NCBI GenBank assembly: GCA_920105625.2
Contig: OV050030.1
Span: forward strand, 191,575,887-191,639,886
Reading direction: 5' to 3'
Length of the DNA stretch: 64,000 bases
From: Clusia tigrina
Lineage: Eukaryota > Arthropoda > Insecta > Diptera > Clusiidae
Both the position numbers and the translations under genes were made by a program. Below, in pieces: positions 22,864 to 34,579 of this stretch; the stretch's first letter is position 1; every line of letters begins with the position of its first letter. Below the pieces are notes generated by a model. It saw nothing but the letters and a program-made list of their open reading frames with translations, made no database searches and had not been told where the DNA came from.

Positions 22864-24794
22864 GTGCTTTATTGTCACAAAAATTCAAGGTTTTATGACT
22901 CTCCAGTAAAAAGTTACAAGCTTTTGAATGTTGCAAACTTTGATAGGTGTAGTGCGCACGAAAAAAAGGAGTTAGAACCATTGGATGCTTTATCAGTGTT
23001 TCAATTTGGACTCAAGGGTAGCATAGCTATGACCGATAGCTTAAATTGACAAGGGGCATGAGTGCTTTATTGTCACAAAATTTCAAGGTTTTATGACGCT
23101 CCAGTAAAAAGTTACAGGCATTTGAATGTTGCAAACTTTGATACGCACCGTGTAGAAGTTTGGTCCATTGGAAGCTTTATCAGTGTTTCAATTTTGACTC
23201 AAGGGTACCATAGCTATGACCGATAGCTTAAATTGACAAGGGGCACGAGTGCTTTATTGTCACAAAATTTCAAGGTTTTATGACGCTCCAGTAAAAATTT
23301 ACAAGCTTTTGAATGTTGCAAACTTTGATAGGTGTAGTACGCACGGAAAAAAGGCCTCAGAGCCATTGGAAGATTTATCAGTGTTTCAATTTGGACTCAA
23401 GGGTAGCATAGCTATGACCGATAGCTTAAATTGACAAGGGGCATGATTGCTTTATTGTCACAAAATTTCAAGGTTTTATGACGCTCCAGTAAAAATTTAC
23501 AAGCTTTTGAATGTTGCAAACTTTGATAGGTGTAGTACGCACGGAAAAAAGGAGTCAGAGCCATTGGAAGTGTTTCAATTTGGACTCAAGGGTAGCATAG
23601 CTATGACCGATAGCATAAATTGACAAGGGGCATGAGTGCTTTATTGTCACAAAAATTCAAGGTTTTATGACTCTCCAGTAAAAAGTTACAAGCTTTTGAA
23701 TGTTGCAAACTTTGATAGGTGTAGTGCGCACGGAAAAAAGGAGTTAGAACCATTGGATGCTTTATCAGTGTTTCAATTTGGACTCAAGGGTAGCATAGCT
23801 ATGACCGATAGCTTAAATTGACAAGGGGCATGAGTGCTTTATTGTCACAAAATTTCAAGGTTTTATGACGCTCCAGTAAAAAGTTACAAGCTTTTGAATG
23901 TTGCAAACTTTGATAGGTGTAGTACGCACGGAAAAAAGGCCTCAGAGCCATTGGAAGATTTATCAGTGTTTCAATTTGGACTCAAGGGTAGCATAGCTAT
24001 GACCGATAGCTTAAATTGACAAGGGGCATGATTGCTTTATTGTCACAAAATTTCAAGGTTTTATGACGCTCCAGTAAAAATTTACAAGCTTTTGAATGTT
24101 GCAAACTTTGATAGGTGTAGTACGCACGGAAAAAAGGAGTCAGAGCCATTGGAAGTGTTTCAATTTGGACTCAAGGGTAGCATAGCTATGACCGATAGCA
24201 TAAATTGACAAGGGGCATGAGTGCTTTATTGTCACAAAAATTCAAGGTTTTATGACTCTCCAGTAAAAAGTTACAAGCTTTTGAATGTTGCAAACTTTGA
24301 TAGGTGTAGTGCGCACGGAAAAAAGGAGTTAGAACCATTGGATGCTTTATCAGTGTTTCAATTTGGACTCAAGGGTAGCATAGCTATGACCGATAGCTTA
24401 AATTGACAAGGGGCATGAGTGCTTTATTGTCACAAAATTTCAAGGTTTTATGACGCTCCAGTAAAAAGTTACAGGCATTTGAATGTTGCAAACTTTGATA
24501 CGCATCGTGTAGAAGTTTGGTCCATTGGAAGCTTTATCAGTGTTTCAATTTTGACTCAAGGGTACCATAGCTATGACCGATAGCTTAAATTGACAAGGGG
24601 CACGAGTGCTTTATTGTCACAAAATTTCAAGGTTTTATGACGCTCCAGTAAAAATTTACAAGCTTTTGAATGTTGCAAACTTTGATAGGTGTAGTACGCA
24701 CGGAACAAAGGAGTCAGAGCCATTGGAAGTGTTTCAATTTGGACTCAAGGGTAGCATAGCTATGACCGATAGCTTAAATTGACAAGGGGCATGA
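22864..24794. repeat. Irregular 772- and 585-bp steps of the 7-unit family
   Basis: Starts A 22864, C 23062, A 23249, B 23447; A 23636, A 23834, B 24032; A 24221, C 24419, B 24606. The A units at 22864, 23636 and 24221 share CACAAAAATTCAAGG, TATGACTCTCC and GTGCGCAC; the A units at 23249 and 23834 share GGCCTCAGAG. The steps differ by the presence or absence of the C unit. C units at 23062 and 24419 combine GTAAAAAGTTACAGGC with GGTACCATAGC. Confidence 0.88.
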
Positions 24795-26150
24795 GTGCTT
24801 TATTGTAACAAAATTTCAAGGTTTTATGACGCTCCAGTAAAAAGTTACAAGCATTTGAATGCTGCAAATTTTGATAGGTGTAGTATGCACGGAAAAAAGG
24901 AGTTAGAGCCATTGGATGCTTTATCAGTGTTTCAATTTGGACTCAAGGGTAGCATAGCTATGATCGATAGCTTAAATTGACAAGGGGCATGAGTGCTTTA
25001 TTGTCACAAAATTTCAAGGTTTTATGACGCTCCAGTAAAAATTTACAAGCTTTTGAATGTTGCAAACTTTGATAGGTGTAGTACGCACGGAAAAAAGGAG
25101 TCAGAGCCATTGGAAGTGTTTCAATTTGGTCTCAAGGGTAGCATAGCTATGACCGATAGCTTAAATTGACAAGGGGCATGAGTGCTTTATTGTCACAAAA
25201 TTTCAAGGTTTTATGACGCTCCAGTAAAAAGTTACAAGCTTTTGAATGTTGCAAACTTTGATAGGTGTAGTACGCACGGAAAAAAGGAGTTAGAACCATT
25301 GGATGCTTTATCAGTGTTTCAATTTGGACTCCAGGGTAGCATAGCTATGACCCATAGCTTAAATTGACAAGGGGCATGAGTGCTCTATTGTCACAAAATT
25401 TCAAGGTTTTATGACGCTCCAGTAGAAAGTTACAGGCATTTGAATGTTGCAAACTTTGATACGCACCGTGTAGAAGTTTGGTCCATTGGAAGCTTTATCA
25501 GTGTTTCAATTTTGACTCAAGGGTAGCATAGCTATGACTGATAGCTTAAATTGACAAGGGGCACGAGTGCTTTATTGTCACACAATTTCAAGGTTTTATG
25601 ACGCTCCAGTAAAAATTTACAAGCTTTTGAATGTTGCAAACTTTGATAGGTGTAGTACGCACGGAACAAAGGAGTCAGAGCCATTGGAAGTGTTTCAATT
25701 TGGACTCAAGGGTAGCATAGCTATGACCGATAGCTTAAATTGACAAGGGGCATGAGTGCTTTATTGTCACAAAATTTCAAGGTTTTATGGCGCTCCAGTA
25801 AAAAGTTACAAGCATTTGAATGCTGCAAATTTTGATAGGTGTAGTATGCACGGAAAAAAGGAGTTAGAGCCATTGGATGCTTTATCAGTGTTTCAATTTG
25901 GACTCAAGGGTAGCATAGCTATGATCGATAGCTTAAATTGACAAGGGGCATGAGTGCTTTATTGTCACAAAATTTCAAGGTTTTATGACGCTCCAGTAAA
26001 AAGTTACAAGCTTTTGAATGTTGCAAACTTTGATAGGTGTAGTACCACGGAAAAAAGGAGTCAGAGCAATTGGAAGATTTATCAGTGTTTCAATTTGGAC
26101 TCAAGGGTAGCATAGCTATGACCGATAGCTTAAATTAACAAGGGGCATGC
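24795..26150. repeat. Transition units at the left edge of the diverged zone
   Basis: Starts A 24795, B 24993, A 25182, C 25380, B 25567, A 25756, D 25954. A units at 24795 and 25756 have GAATGCTGC and TATGCACGG like 9763 and 11694. The D unit has GAGCAATTGG and ends TTAACAAGGGGCATGCCTGC, entering the first right-zone C unit. From here C'' units, B-B pairs and the AGAGGCACGAGCAC junction become common. Confidence 0.85.
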
Positions 26151-26337
26151 CTGCTTTATTGTCACAAAATTTCAAGGTTTTATGACGCTCCAGAAAAAAG
26201 TTACAAGCATTTGAATGTTGCAAACTTTGATACGCACCGTGTAGAAGTTTGGTCCATTGGAAGGTTTATCAGTGTTTCAATTTTGACCCAAGAGTAGCAT
26301 AGCTATGACCGATAGTTTAGATTGACAAAAGGCACGA

Positions 26338-26524
26338 GCACTTTTTTGTCACAAAATTTCAAGATTTTATGACGCTCCAGTAAAAAGTTACAAGCATTTG
26401 AATGTTGCAAACTTTGATACGCACGGTGTAGAAGTTTGGTCCATTGGAAGTTTTATCAGTGTTTCAATTTGGACTCAAGGGTAGCATAGCTATGACCGAT
26501 AGCTTAAATTGACAAGAGGCATGA
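26338..26524. repeat. C'' monomer, 186-187 bp (representative)
   Basis: C-type unit reading GATACGCACGGTGTAGAAG rather than GATACGCACCGTGTAGAAG, starting GCACTTTTTTGTCAC. Other copies start at 29501, 31326, 33247, 34393, 38660 and 40394; those at 29501, 31326 and 33247 lose one T in GAAGTTGGTCC (186 bp). It is confined to about 26-41 kb and so marks that zone. Most copies follow the TAGTTTAGATTGACAAAAGGCAC end and precede an A unit starting GTGCTTTTTTGTC. The CGCACGG it shares with A makes it informative about how A and C are related. Confidence 0.9.
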
Positions 26525-26685
26525 GTGCTTTTTTGTCACAAAATTTCAAGGTTTTATGACGCTCCAGTAAAAAGTTACAAGCTTTTGAATGTTGCAAACT
26601 TTGATAGGTGTAGTACGCACGGAAAAAAGGAGTTAGAGCCATTGGAAGCTTTATCAGTGTTTCAATTTGGACTCAAGAGTAGGAA

Positions 26686-26702
26686 AGCTACTACCGGTAG
26701 CT
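26686..26702. other. Dyad variant AGCTAC-TACCG-GTAGCT with both arms changed
   Basis: In this A unit the innermost pair of the dyad changed from T-A to C-G, so pairing stays perfect, while the centre changed from GACCG to TACCG. The same form occurs at 34741-34757, 36109-36125, 37663-37679, 39008-39024 and 40168-40184. Sister units with AAGGGTAGGATAGC (29687, 31512, 33433) keep the AGCTAT/ATAGCT form, so they mark the likely intermediate. All six probably descend from one ancestor. Confidence 0.8.
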
Positions 26703-29215
26703 TAAATTAACAAGGGGCATGCGTGCTTTATTGTCACAAAATTTCAAGGTTTTATGACGCACCAGTAAAAAGTTACAAGCATTTGAATGTTGCAAACTTT
26801 GATAGGTGTAGTACGCACGGAAAAAAGGAGTGAGAGCTATTGGAAGTGTTTCAATTTGGACTCAAGAGTAGCATAGCTAAGACCGATATCTTAGATTGAC
26901 AAGAGGCACGAGCACTTTATTGTCACAAAATTTCAAGGTTTTATAACGCTCCATTAAAAAGTTACAAGCTTTTGAATGTTGCAAACTTTGATAGGTGTAG
27001 TACGCACGGAAAAAAGGAGTCAGAGCCATTGGAAGTGTTTCAATTTGGACTCAAGGGTAGCATAGCTATGACCGATAGCTTAAATTGACAAGGGCCATGA
27101 GTGCTTTATTGTCACAAAATTTCAAGGTTTTATGACGCTCCAGAAAAAAGTTACAAGCTTTTGAATGTTGCAAACTTTGATAGGTGTAGTACGCACGGAA
27201 AAAAAGAGTTAGAGCCATTGGAAGTGTTTCAATTTGGACTCAAGGGTAGCATAGCTATGACCGATAGCTTAAATTGACAAGGGGCATGAGTGCTTTATTG
27301 TCACAAAATTTCAAGGTTTTATGACGCTCCAGTAAAAAGTTACAAGCATTTGAATGTTGCAAATTCTGATAGGTGTAGTACCACGGAAAAAAGGAGTCAG
27401 AGCCATTGGAAGATTTATCAGTGTTTCACTTTGGACTCAAGGGTAGCATAGCTATGACCGATAGCTTAAATTAACAAGGGGCATGCGTGCTTTATTGTCA
27501 CAAATTTCCAAGGTTTTATGACGCTCCAGTAGAAAGTTACAGGCATTTGAATGTTGCAAACTTTGATAGGTGTAGTACGCACGGAAAAAGGAGTTAGAGC
27601 CATTGGATGCTTTATCAGTGTTTAAATTTTGACTCAAGGGTAGAATAGCTATGACCGATAGCTTAGATTGACAAGAGGCACAAGCAGTCTATTGTCACAA
27701 AATGTCATGGTTTTATGACGCTCCAGTAAAACGTTACAAGCATTTGAATGTTGCAAACTTTGATACGCACCGTGTAGAAGTTAGGGCCATTGGAAGCTTT
27801 ATCAGTGTTTCAATTTAGACTCAAGGGTAGCATAGCTATGATCGATAGCTTAAATTGACAAGGGGCATGAGTGCTTTATTGTCACAAAATTTCAAGGTTT
27901 TATGACACTCCAGTAAAAAGTTACAAGCATTTGAATGTTGCAAACTTTGATAGGTGTAGTACGCACGGAAAAAAGGAGTCAGAGCCATTGGAAGTGTTTC
28001 AATTTGGACTCAAGGGTAGCATAGCTATGACCGATAGCTTAAATTGACAAGGGGCATGAGTGCTTTAGTGTCACAAAATTTCAAGGTTTTATGACGCTCC
28101 AGTAAAAAGTTACAAGCTTTTGAATGTTGCAAACTTTGATAGGTGTAGTACGCACGGAAAAAAGGAGTCAGAGCCATTGGAAGTGTTTCAATTTGGACTC
28201 AAGGGTAGCATAGCTATGACCGATAGCTTAAATTGACAAGGGCCATGAGTGCTTTATTGTCACAAAATTTCAAGGTTTTATGACGCTCCAGTAAAAAGTT
28301 ACAAGCTTTTGAATGTTGCAAACTTTGATAGGTGTAGTACGCACGGAAAAAAGGAGTTAGAGCCATTGGAAGCTTTATCAGTGTTTCAATTTGGATCAAG
28401 GGTAGCATATCTATGATAGATAGCTTAAATTGACAAGGGGCATGCGTGCTTTATTGTCACAAAATTTAAAGGTTTTATGACGCTCCAGAAAAAAGTTACA
28501 AGCATTTGAATGTTGCAAACTTTGATACGCACCGTGTAGAAGTTTGGTCCATTGGAAGGTTTATCAGTGTTTCAATTTTGACCCAAGAGTAGCATATCTA
28601 TGACCGATAGCTTAGATTGACAAGAGGCACGAGCACTTTATTGTCACAAAATTTTAAGGTTTTACGACGCTCCAGTAAAAAGTTACAAACATTTGAATGT
28701 TGCAAATTTTGATAGGTGTAGTACGCACGGAAAAAAGGAGTTAGAGCCATTGGAAGTTTTATCAGTGTTTCAATTTGGACTCAATGGTAGCATAGCTATG
28801 ACCGATAGCTTAAATTGACAAGGGGCATGAGTGCTTTAGTGTCACAAAATTTCAAGGTTTTATGACGCTCCAGTAAAAAGTTACAAGCTTTTGAATGTTG
28901 CAAACTTTGATAGGTGTAGTACGCACGGAAAAAAGGAGTTAGAGCCATTGGAAGCTTTATCAGTGTTTCAATTTGGACTCAAGGGTAGCATATCTATGAT
29001 ACATAGCTTAAATTGACAAGGGGCATGCGTGCTTTATTGTCACAAAATTTAAAGGTTTTATGACGCTCCAGAAAAAAGTTACAAGCATTTGAATGTTGCA
29101 AACTTTGATACGCACCGTGTAGAAGTTTGGTCCATTGGAAGGTTTATCAGTGTTTCAATTTTGACCCAAGAGTAGCATATCTATGACCGATAGCTTAGAT
29201 TGACAAGAGGCACGA

Positions 29216-29346
29216 GCACTTTATTGTCACAAAATTTAAAGGTTTTACGACGCTCCAGTAAAAAGTTACAAACATTTGAATGTTGCAAATTTTGATTCAA
29301 GGGTAGGATAGCTATGACCGATAGCTTAAATTGACAACGGGCCTGA
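29216..29346. repeat. Truncated A unit, 131 bp
   Basis: A unit with 67 bp removed: AATTTTGAT joins TCAAGGGTAGG at 29294-29296. GAT is shared by TTTTGATAGG on the left and by the GGATTCAAGG variant on the right, so a deletion at 3-bp microhomology fits. It removes the A tract and the CCATTGG block. A second copy lies at 31041-31171, 1825 bp away, amplified with its neighbours. Confidence 0.92.
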
Positions 29347-29500
29347 GTGCTTTATTGTCACAAATTTTCAAGGTTTTATGACGCTCCAGTAGAAAGTTAC
29401 AGGCATTTGAATGTTGCAAACTTTGATACGCACCGTGTAGAAGTTTGGTCCATTGGGTAGCATAGCTATGACCGATAGTTTAGATTGACAAAAGGCACGA
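29347..29500. repeat. Truncated C unit, 154 bp
   Basis: C unit with 33 bp removed: GGTCCATTGG joins GGTAGCATAGC around 29455-29457, within a run of G shared by CCATTGG and CAAGGGTAGC. It directly follows the 131-bp truncated A unit. A second copy is at 31172-31325. Two adjacent, independent internal deletions make this pair a strong marker of the 1825-bp repeat. Confidence 0.92.
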
Positions 29501-30655
29501 GCACTTTTTTGTCACAAAATTTCAAGATTTTATGACGCTCCAGTAAAAAGTTACAAGCATTTGAATGTTGCAAACTTTGATACGCACGGTGTAGAAGTTG
29601 GTCCATTGGAAGTTTTATCAGTGTTTCAATTTGGACTCAAGGGTAGCATAGCTATGACCGATAGCTTAAATTGCTAAGGGGTATGAGTGCTTTTTTGTCA
29701 CAAAATTTCAAGGTTTTATGACGCTCCAGTAAAAAGTTACAAGCTGTTGAATGTTGCAAACTTTGATAGGTGTAGTACGCACGGAAAAAAGGAGTTAGCG
29801 CCATTGGAAGCTTTATCAGTGTTTCAATTTGGACTCAAGGGTAGGATAGCTATGACCGATAGCTTAAATTGACAACGGGCATGAGTGCTTTATTGTCACA
29901 AATTTTCAAGGTTTTATGACGCACCAGCAAAAAGTTACAAGCATTTGAATGTTGCAAACTTTGATAGGTGTAGTGCGCACGGAAAAAAGGAGTGAGAGCT
30001 ATTGGAAGTGTTTCAATTTGGACTCAAGAGTAGCATAGCTATGACAGATAGCTTAGATTGACAAGAGGCACGAGCACTTTATTGTCACAAAATTTCAAGG
30101 TTTTATAACGCTCCATTAAAAAGTTACAAGCTTTTGAATGTTGCAAACTTTGATAGGTGTAGTACGCACGGAAAAAAGGAGTCAGAGCCATTGGAAGTGT
30201 TTCAATTTGGACTCAAGGGTAGCATAGCTATGACCGATTGCTAAATTGACAAGGGCCATGAGTGCTTTATTGTCACAAAATTTCAAAGTTTTATGACGCT
30301 CCAGTAAAAAGTTACAAGCTTTTGAATGTTGCAAACTTTGATAGGTGTAGTACCACGGAAAAAAGGAGTCAGAGCCATTGGAAGATTTATCAGTGTTTCA
30401 ATTTGGACTCAAGGGTAGCATAGCTATGACCGATAGCTTAAATTAACAAGGGGCATGCGTGCTTTATTGTCACAAAATTTCAAGGTTTTATGACGCTCCA
30501 GTAAAACGTTAAAGCATTTGAATGTTGCAAATTTTGATAGGTGTAGTACGCACGGAAAAAAGGAGTTAGAGCCATTGGATGCTTTATCAGTGTTTCAATT
30601 TGGACTCAAGGGTAGCATAGCTATGACCGATAGCTTAAATTGACAAGGGGCATGA

Positions 30656-32284
30656 GTGCTTTAGTGTCACAAAATTTCAAGGTTTTATGACGCTCCAGTA
30701 AAAAGTTACAAGCTTTTGAATGTTGCAAACTTTGATAGGTGTAGTACGCACGGAAAAAAGGAGTTAGAGCCATTGGAAGCTTTATCAGTGTTTCAATTTG
30801 GACTCAAGGGTAGCATATCTATGATAGATAGCTTAAATTGACAAGGGGCATGCGTGCTTTATTGTCACAAAATTTAAAGGTTTTATGACGCTCCAGAAAA
30901 AAGTTACAAGCATTTGAATGTTGCAAACTTTGATACGCACCGTGTAGAAGTTTGGTCCATTGGAAGGTTTATCAGTGTTTCAATTTTGACCCAAGAGTAG
31001 CATATCTATGACCGATAGCTTAGATTGACAAGAGGCACGAGCACTTTATTGTCACAAAATTTTAAGGTTTTACGACGCTCCAGTAAAAAGTTACAAACAT
31101 TTGAATGTTGCAAATTTTGATTCAAGGGTAGGATAGCTATGACCGATAGCTTAAATTGACAACGGGAATGAGTGCTTTATTGTCACAAATTTTCAAGGTT
31201 TTATGACGCTCCAGTAGAAAGTTACAGGCATTTGAATGTTGCAAACTTTGATACGCACCGTGTAGAAGTTTGGTCCATTGGGTAGCATAGCTATGACCGA
31301 TAGTTTAGATTGACAAAAGGCACGAGCACTTTTTTGTCACAAAATTTCAAGATTTTATGACGCTCCAGTAAAAAGTTACAAGCATTTGAATGTTGCAAAC
31401 TTTGATACGCACGGTGTAGAAGTTGGTCCATTGGAAGTTTTATCAGTGTTTCAATTTGGACTCAAGAGTAGCATAGCTATGACCGATAGCTTAAATTGCT
31501 AAGGGGCATGAGTGCTTTTTTGTCACAAAATTTCAAGGTTTTATGACGCTCCAGTAAAAAGTTACAAGCTGTTGAATGTTGCAAACTTTGATAGGTGTAG
31601 TACGCACGGAAAAAAGGAGTTAGCGCCATTGGAAGCTTTATCAGTGTTTCAATTTGGACTCAAGGGTAGGATAGCTATGACCGATAGCTTAAATTGACAA
31701 CGGGCATGAGTGCTTTATTGTCACAAATTTTCAAGGTTTTATGACGCACCAGCAAAAAGTTACAAGCATTTGAATGTTGCAAACTTTGATAGGTGTAGTG
31801 CGCACGGAAAAAAGGAGTGAGAGCTATTGGAAGTGTTTCAATTTGGACTCAAGAGTAGCATAGCTATGACAGATAGCTTAGATTGACAAGAGGCACGAGC
31901 ACTTTATTGTCACAAAATTTCAAGGTTTTATAACGCTCCATTAAAAAGTTACAAGCTTTTGAATGTTGCAAACTTTGATAGGTGTAGTACGCACGGAAAA
32001 AAGGAGTCAGAGCCATTGGAAGTGTTTCAATTTGGACTCAAGGGTAGCATAGCTATGACCGATTGCTTAAATTGACAAGGGCCATGAGTGCTTTATTGTC
32101 ACAAAATTTCAAAGTTTTATGACGCTCCAGTAAAAAGTTACAAGCTTTTGAATGTTGCAAACTTTGATAGGTGTAGTACCACGGAAAAAAGGAGTCAGAG
32201 CCATTGGAAGATTTATCAGTGTTTCAATTTGGACTCAAGGGTAGCATAGCTATGACCGATAGCTTAAATTAACAAGGGGCATGC
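30656..32284. repeat. 1825-bp repeat, copy 2 (partial)
   Basis: Starts A 30656, C 30854, A-131 31041, C-154 31172, C'' 31326, A 31512, B 31710, B 31899, D 32088. Correspondence ends after D, where a C unit at 32285 replaces the A(197) unit of copy 1. The A-B-B-D core (773 bp) appears a third time at 33433. Confidence 0.91.
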
Positions 32285-34579
32285 GTGCTTTATTGTCACA
32301 AAATTTCAAGGTTTTATGACGCTCCAGAAAAAAGTTACAAGCATTTGAATGTTGCAAACTTTGATACGCACCGTGTAGAAGTTTGGTCCATTGGAAGGTT
32401 TATCAGTGTTTCAATTTTGACCCAAGAGTAGCATAGCTATGACCGATAGTTTAGATTGACAAAAGGCACGAGCACTTTTTTGTCACAAAATTTCAAGATT
32501 TTATGACGCTCCAGTAAAAAGTTACAAGCATTTGAATGTTGCAAACTTTGATAGGTGTAGTACGCACGGAAAAAAGGAGTGAGAGCTATTGGAAGTGTTT
32601 CAATTTGGACTCAAGAGTAGCATAGCTATGACCGATAGCTTAGATTGACAAGAGGCACGAGCACTTTACTGTCACAAAATTTCAAGGTTTTATAACGCTC
32701 CATTAAAAAGTTACAAGCTTTTGAATGTTGCAAACTTTGATAGGTGTAGTACGCACGGAAAAAAGGAGTCAGAGCCATTGGAAGTGTTTCAATTTGGACT
32801 CAAGGGTAGCATAGCTATGAACGATAGCTTAAATTGACAAGGGCCATGAGTGCTTTATTGTCACAAAATTTCAAGGTTTTATGACGCTCCAGTAAAAAGT
32901 TACAAGCTTTTGAATGTTGCAAACTTTGATAGGTGTAGTACGCACGGAAAAAAGGAGTTAGAGCCATTGGAAGCTTTATCAGTGTTTCAATTTGGACTCA
33001 AGGGTAGCATATCTATGATCGATAGCTTAAATTGACAAGGGGCATGCGTGCTATATTGTCACTAAAATTTCAAGGTTTTATGACGCTCCAGTAAAACGTT
33101 ACAAGCATTTGAATGTTGCAAATTTTGATAGGTGTAGTACGCACGGAAAAAAGGAGTTAGAGCCATTGGATGCTTTATCAGTGTTTCAATTTGGACTCAA
33201 GGGTAGCATAGCTATGATCGATAGCTTAAATTGCTAAGGGGCATGAGTGCTTTTTTGTCACAAAATTTCAAGGTTTTATGACGCTCCAGTAAAAAGTTAC
33301 AAGCATTTGAATGTTGCAAACTTTGATACGCACGGTGTAGAAGTTGGTCCATTGGAAGTTTTATCAGTGTTTCAATTTGGACTCAAGAGTAGCATAGCTA
33401 TGACCGATAGCTTAAATTGCTAAGGGGCATGAGTGCTTTTTTGTCACAAAATTTCAAGGTTTTATGACGCTCCAGTAAAAAGTTACAAGCTGTTGAATGT
33501 TGCAAACTTTGATAGGTGTAGTACGCACGGAAAAAAGGAGTTAGCGCCATTGGAAGCTTTATCAGTGTTTCAATTTGGACTCAAGGGTAGGATAGCTATG
33601 ACCGATAGCTTAAATTGACAACGGGCATGAGTGCTTTATTGTCACAAATTTTCAAGGTTTTATGACGCACCAGCAAAAAGTTACAAGCATTTGAATGTTG
33701 CAAACTTTGATAGGTGTAGTGCGCACGGAAAAAAGGAGTGAGAGCTATTGGAAGTGTTTCAATTTGGACTCAAGAGTAGCATAGCTATGACAGATAGCTT
33801 AGATTGACAAGAGGCACGAGCACTTTATTGTCACAAAATTTCAAGGTTTTATAACGCTCCATTAAAAAGTTACAAGCTTTTGAATGTTGCAAACTTTGAT
33901 AGGTGTAGTACGCACGGAAAAAAGGAGTCAGAGCCATTGGAAGTGTTTCAATTTGGACTCAAGGGTAGCATAGCTATGACCGATTGCTTAAATTGACAAG
34001 GGCCATGAGTGCTTTATTGTCACAAAATTTCAAAGTTTTATGACGCTCCAGTAAAAAGTTACAAGCTTTTGAATGTTGCAAACTTTGATAGGTGTAGTAC
34101 CACGGAAAAAAGGAGTCAGAGCCATTGGAAGATTTATCAGTGTTTCAATTTGGACTCAAGGGTAGCATAGCTATGACCGATAGCTTAAATTAACAAGGGG
34201 CATGCGTGCTTTATTGTCACAAAATTTCAAGGTTTTATGACGCTCCAGAAAAAAGTTACAAGCATTTGAATGTTGCAAACTTTGATACGCACCGTGTAGA
34301 AGTTTGGTCCATTGGAAGGTTTATCAGTGTTTCAATTTTGACCCAAGAGTAGCATAGCTATGACCGATAGTTTAGATTGACAAAAGGCACGAGCACTTTT
34401 TTGTCACAAAATTTCAAGATTTTATGACGCTCCAGTAAAAAGTTACAAGCATTTGAATGTTGCAAACTTTGATACGCACGGTGTAGAAGTTTGGTCCATT
34501 GGAAGTTTTATCAGTGTTTCAATTTGGACTCAAGGGTAGCATAGCTATGACCGATAGCTTAAATTGACAAGGGGCATGA
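32285..34579. repeat. Mixed units around a third A-B-B-D core
   Basis: Starts C 32285, B 32472, B 32661, A 32850, A+ 33048, C'' 33247, A 33433, B 33631, B 33820, D 34009, C 34206, C'' 34393. The core 33433-34205 matches 31512-32284, including GCTGTTGAATG, AGTTAGCGCC, GCACCAGCAAAAAG, GACAGATAGC and GACCGATTGC. C'' 33247 is a hybrid with CTTAAATTGCTAAGG flanks on both sides. Confidence 0.88.

Larger units (their letters stand above)
26151..28830. repeat. Diverged zone with mixed unit order
   Basis: Starts C 26151, C'' 26338, A 26525, B 26723, B 26912, B 27101, D 27290, A(197) 27487, C 27684, B 27871, B 28060, A(197) 28249, C 28446, A 28633. Many units have private single-base indels: an A-tract loss at 27487 and TTTGGATCAAGG at 28249. 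C 27684 has GTCTATTGTCACAAAATGTC, a marker seen again at 39820, 45961, 49796 and 52098. Poorer homogenisation here than on either side suggests an older segment. Minus-strand open frames near 27.5 and 28.3 kb are by-products of these indels. Confidence 0.85.
28831..30655. repeat. 1825-bp repeat with truncated units, copy 1
   Basis: Starts A 28831, C 29029, A-131 29216, C-154 29347, C'' 29501, A 29687, B 29885, B(188) 30074, D 30262, A(197) 30459. Both truncated units and the 186-bp C'' recur exactly 1825 bp later. Small differences include GATACATAGC versus GATAGATAGC in the first A, CGGGCCTGAG versus CGGGAATGAG, and loss of one T at GATTGCTAAATTG in the 188-bp B. Confidence 0.92.
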
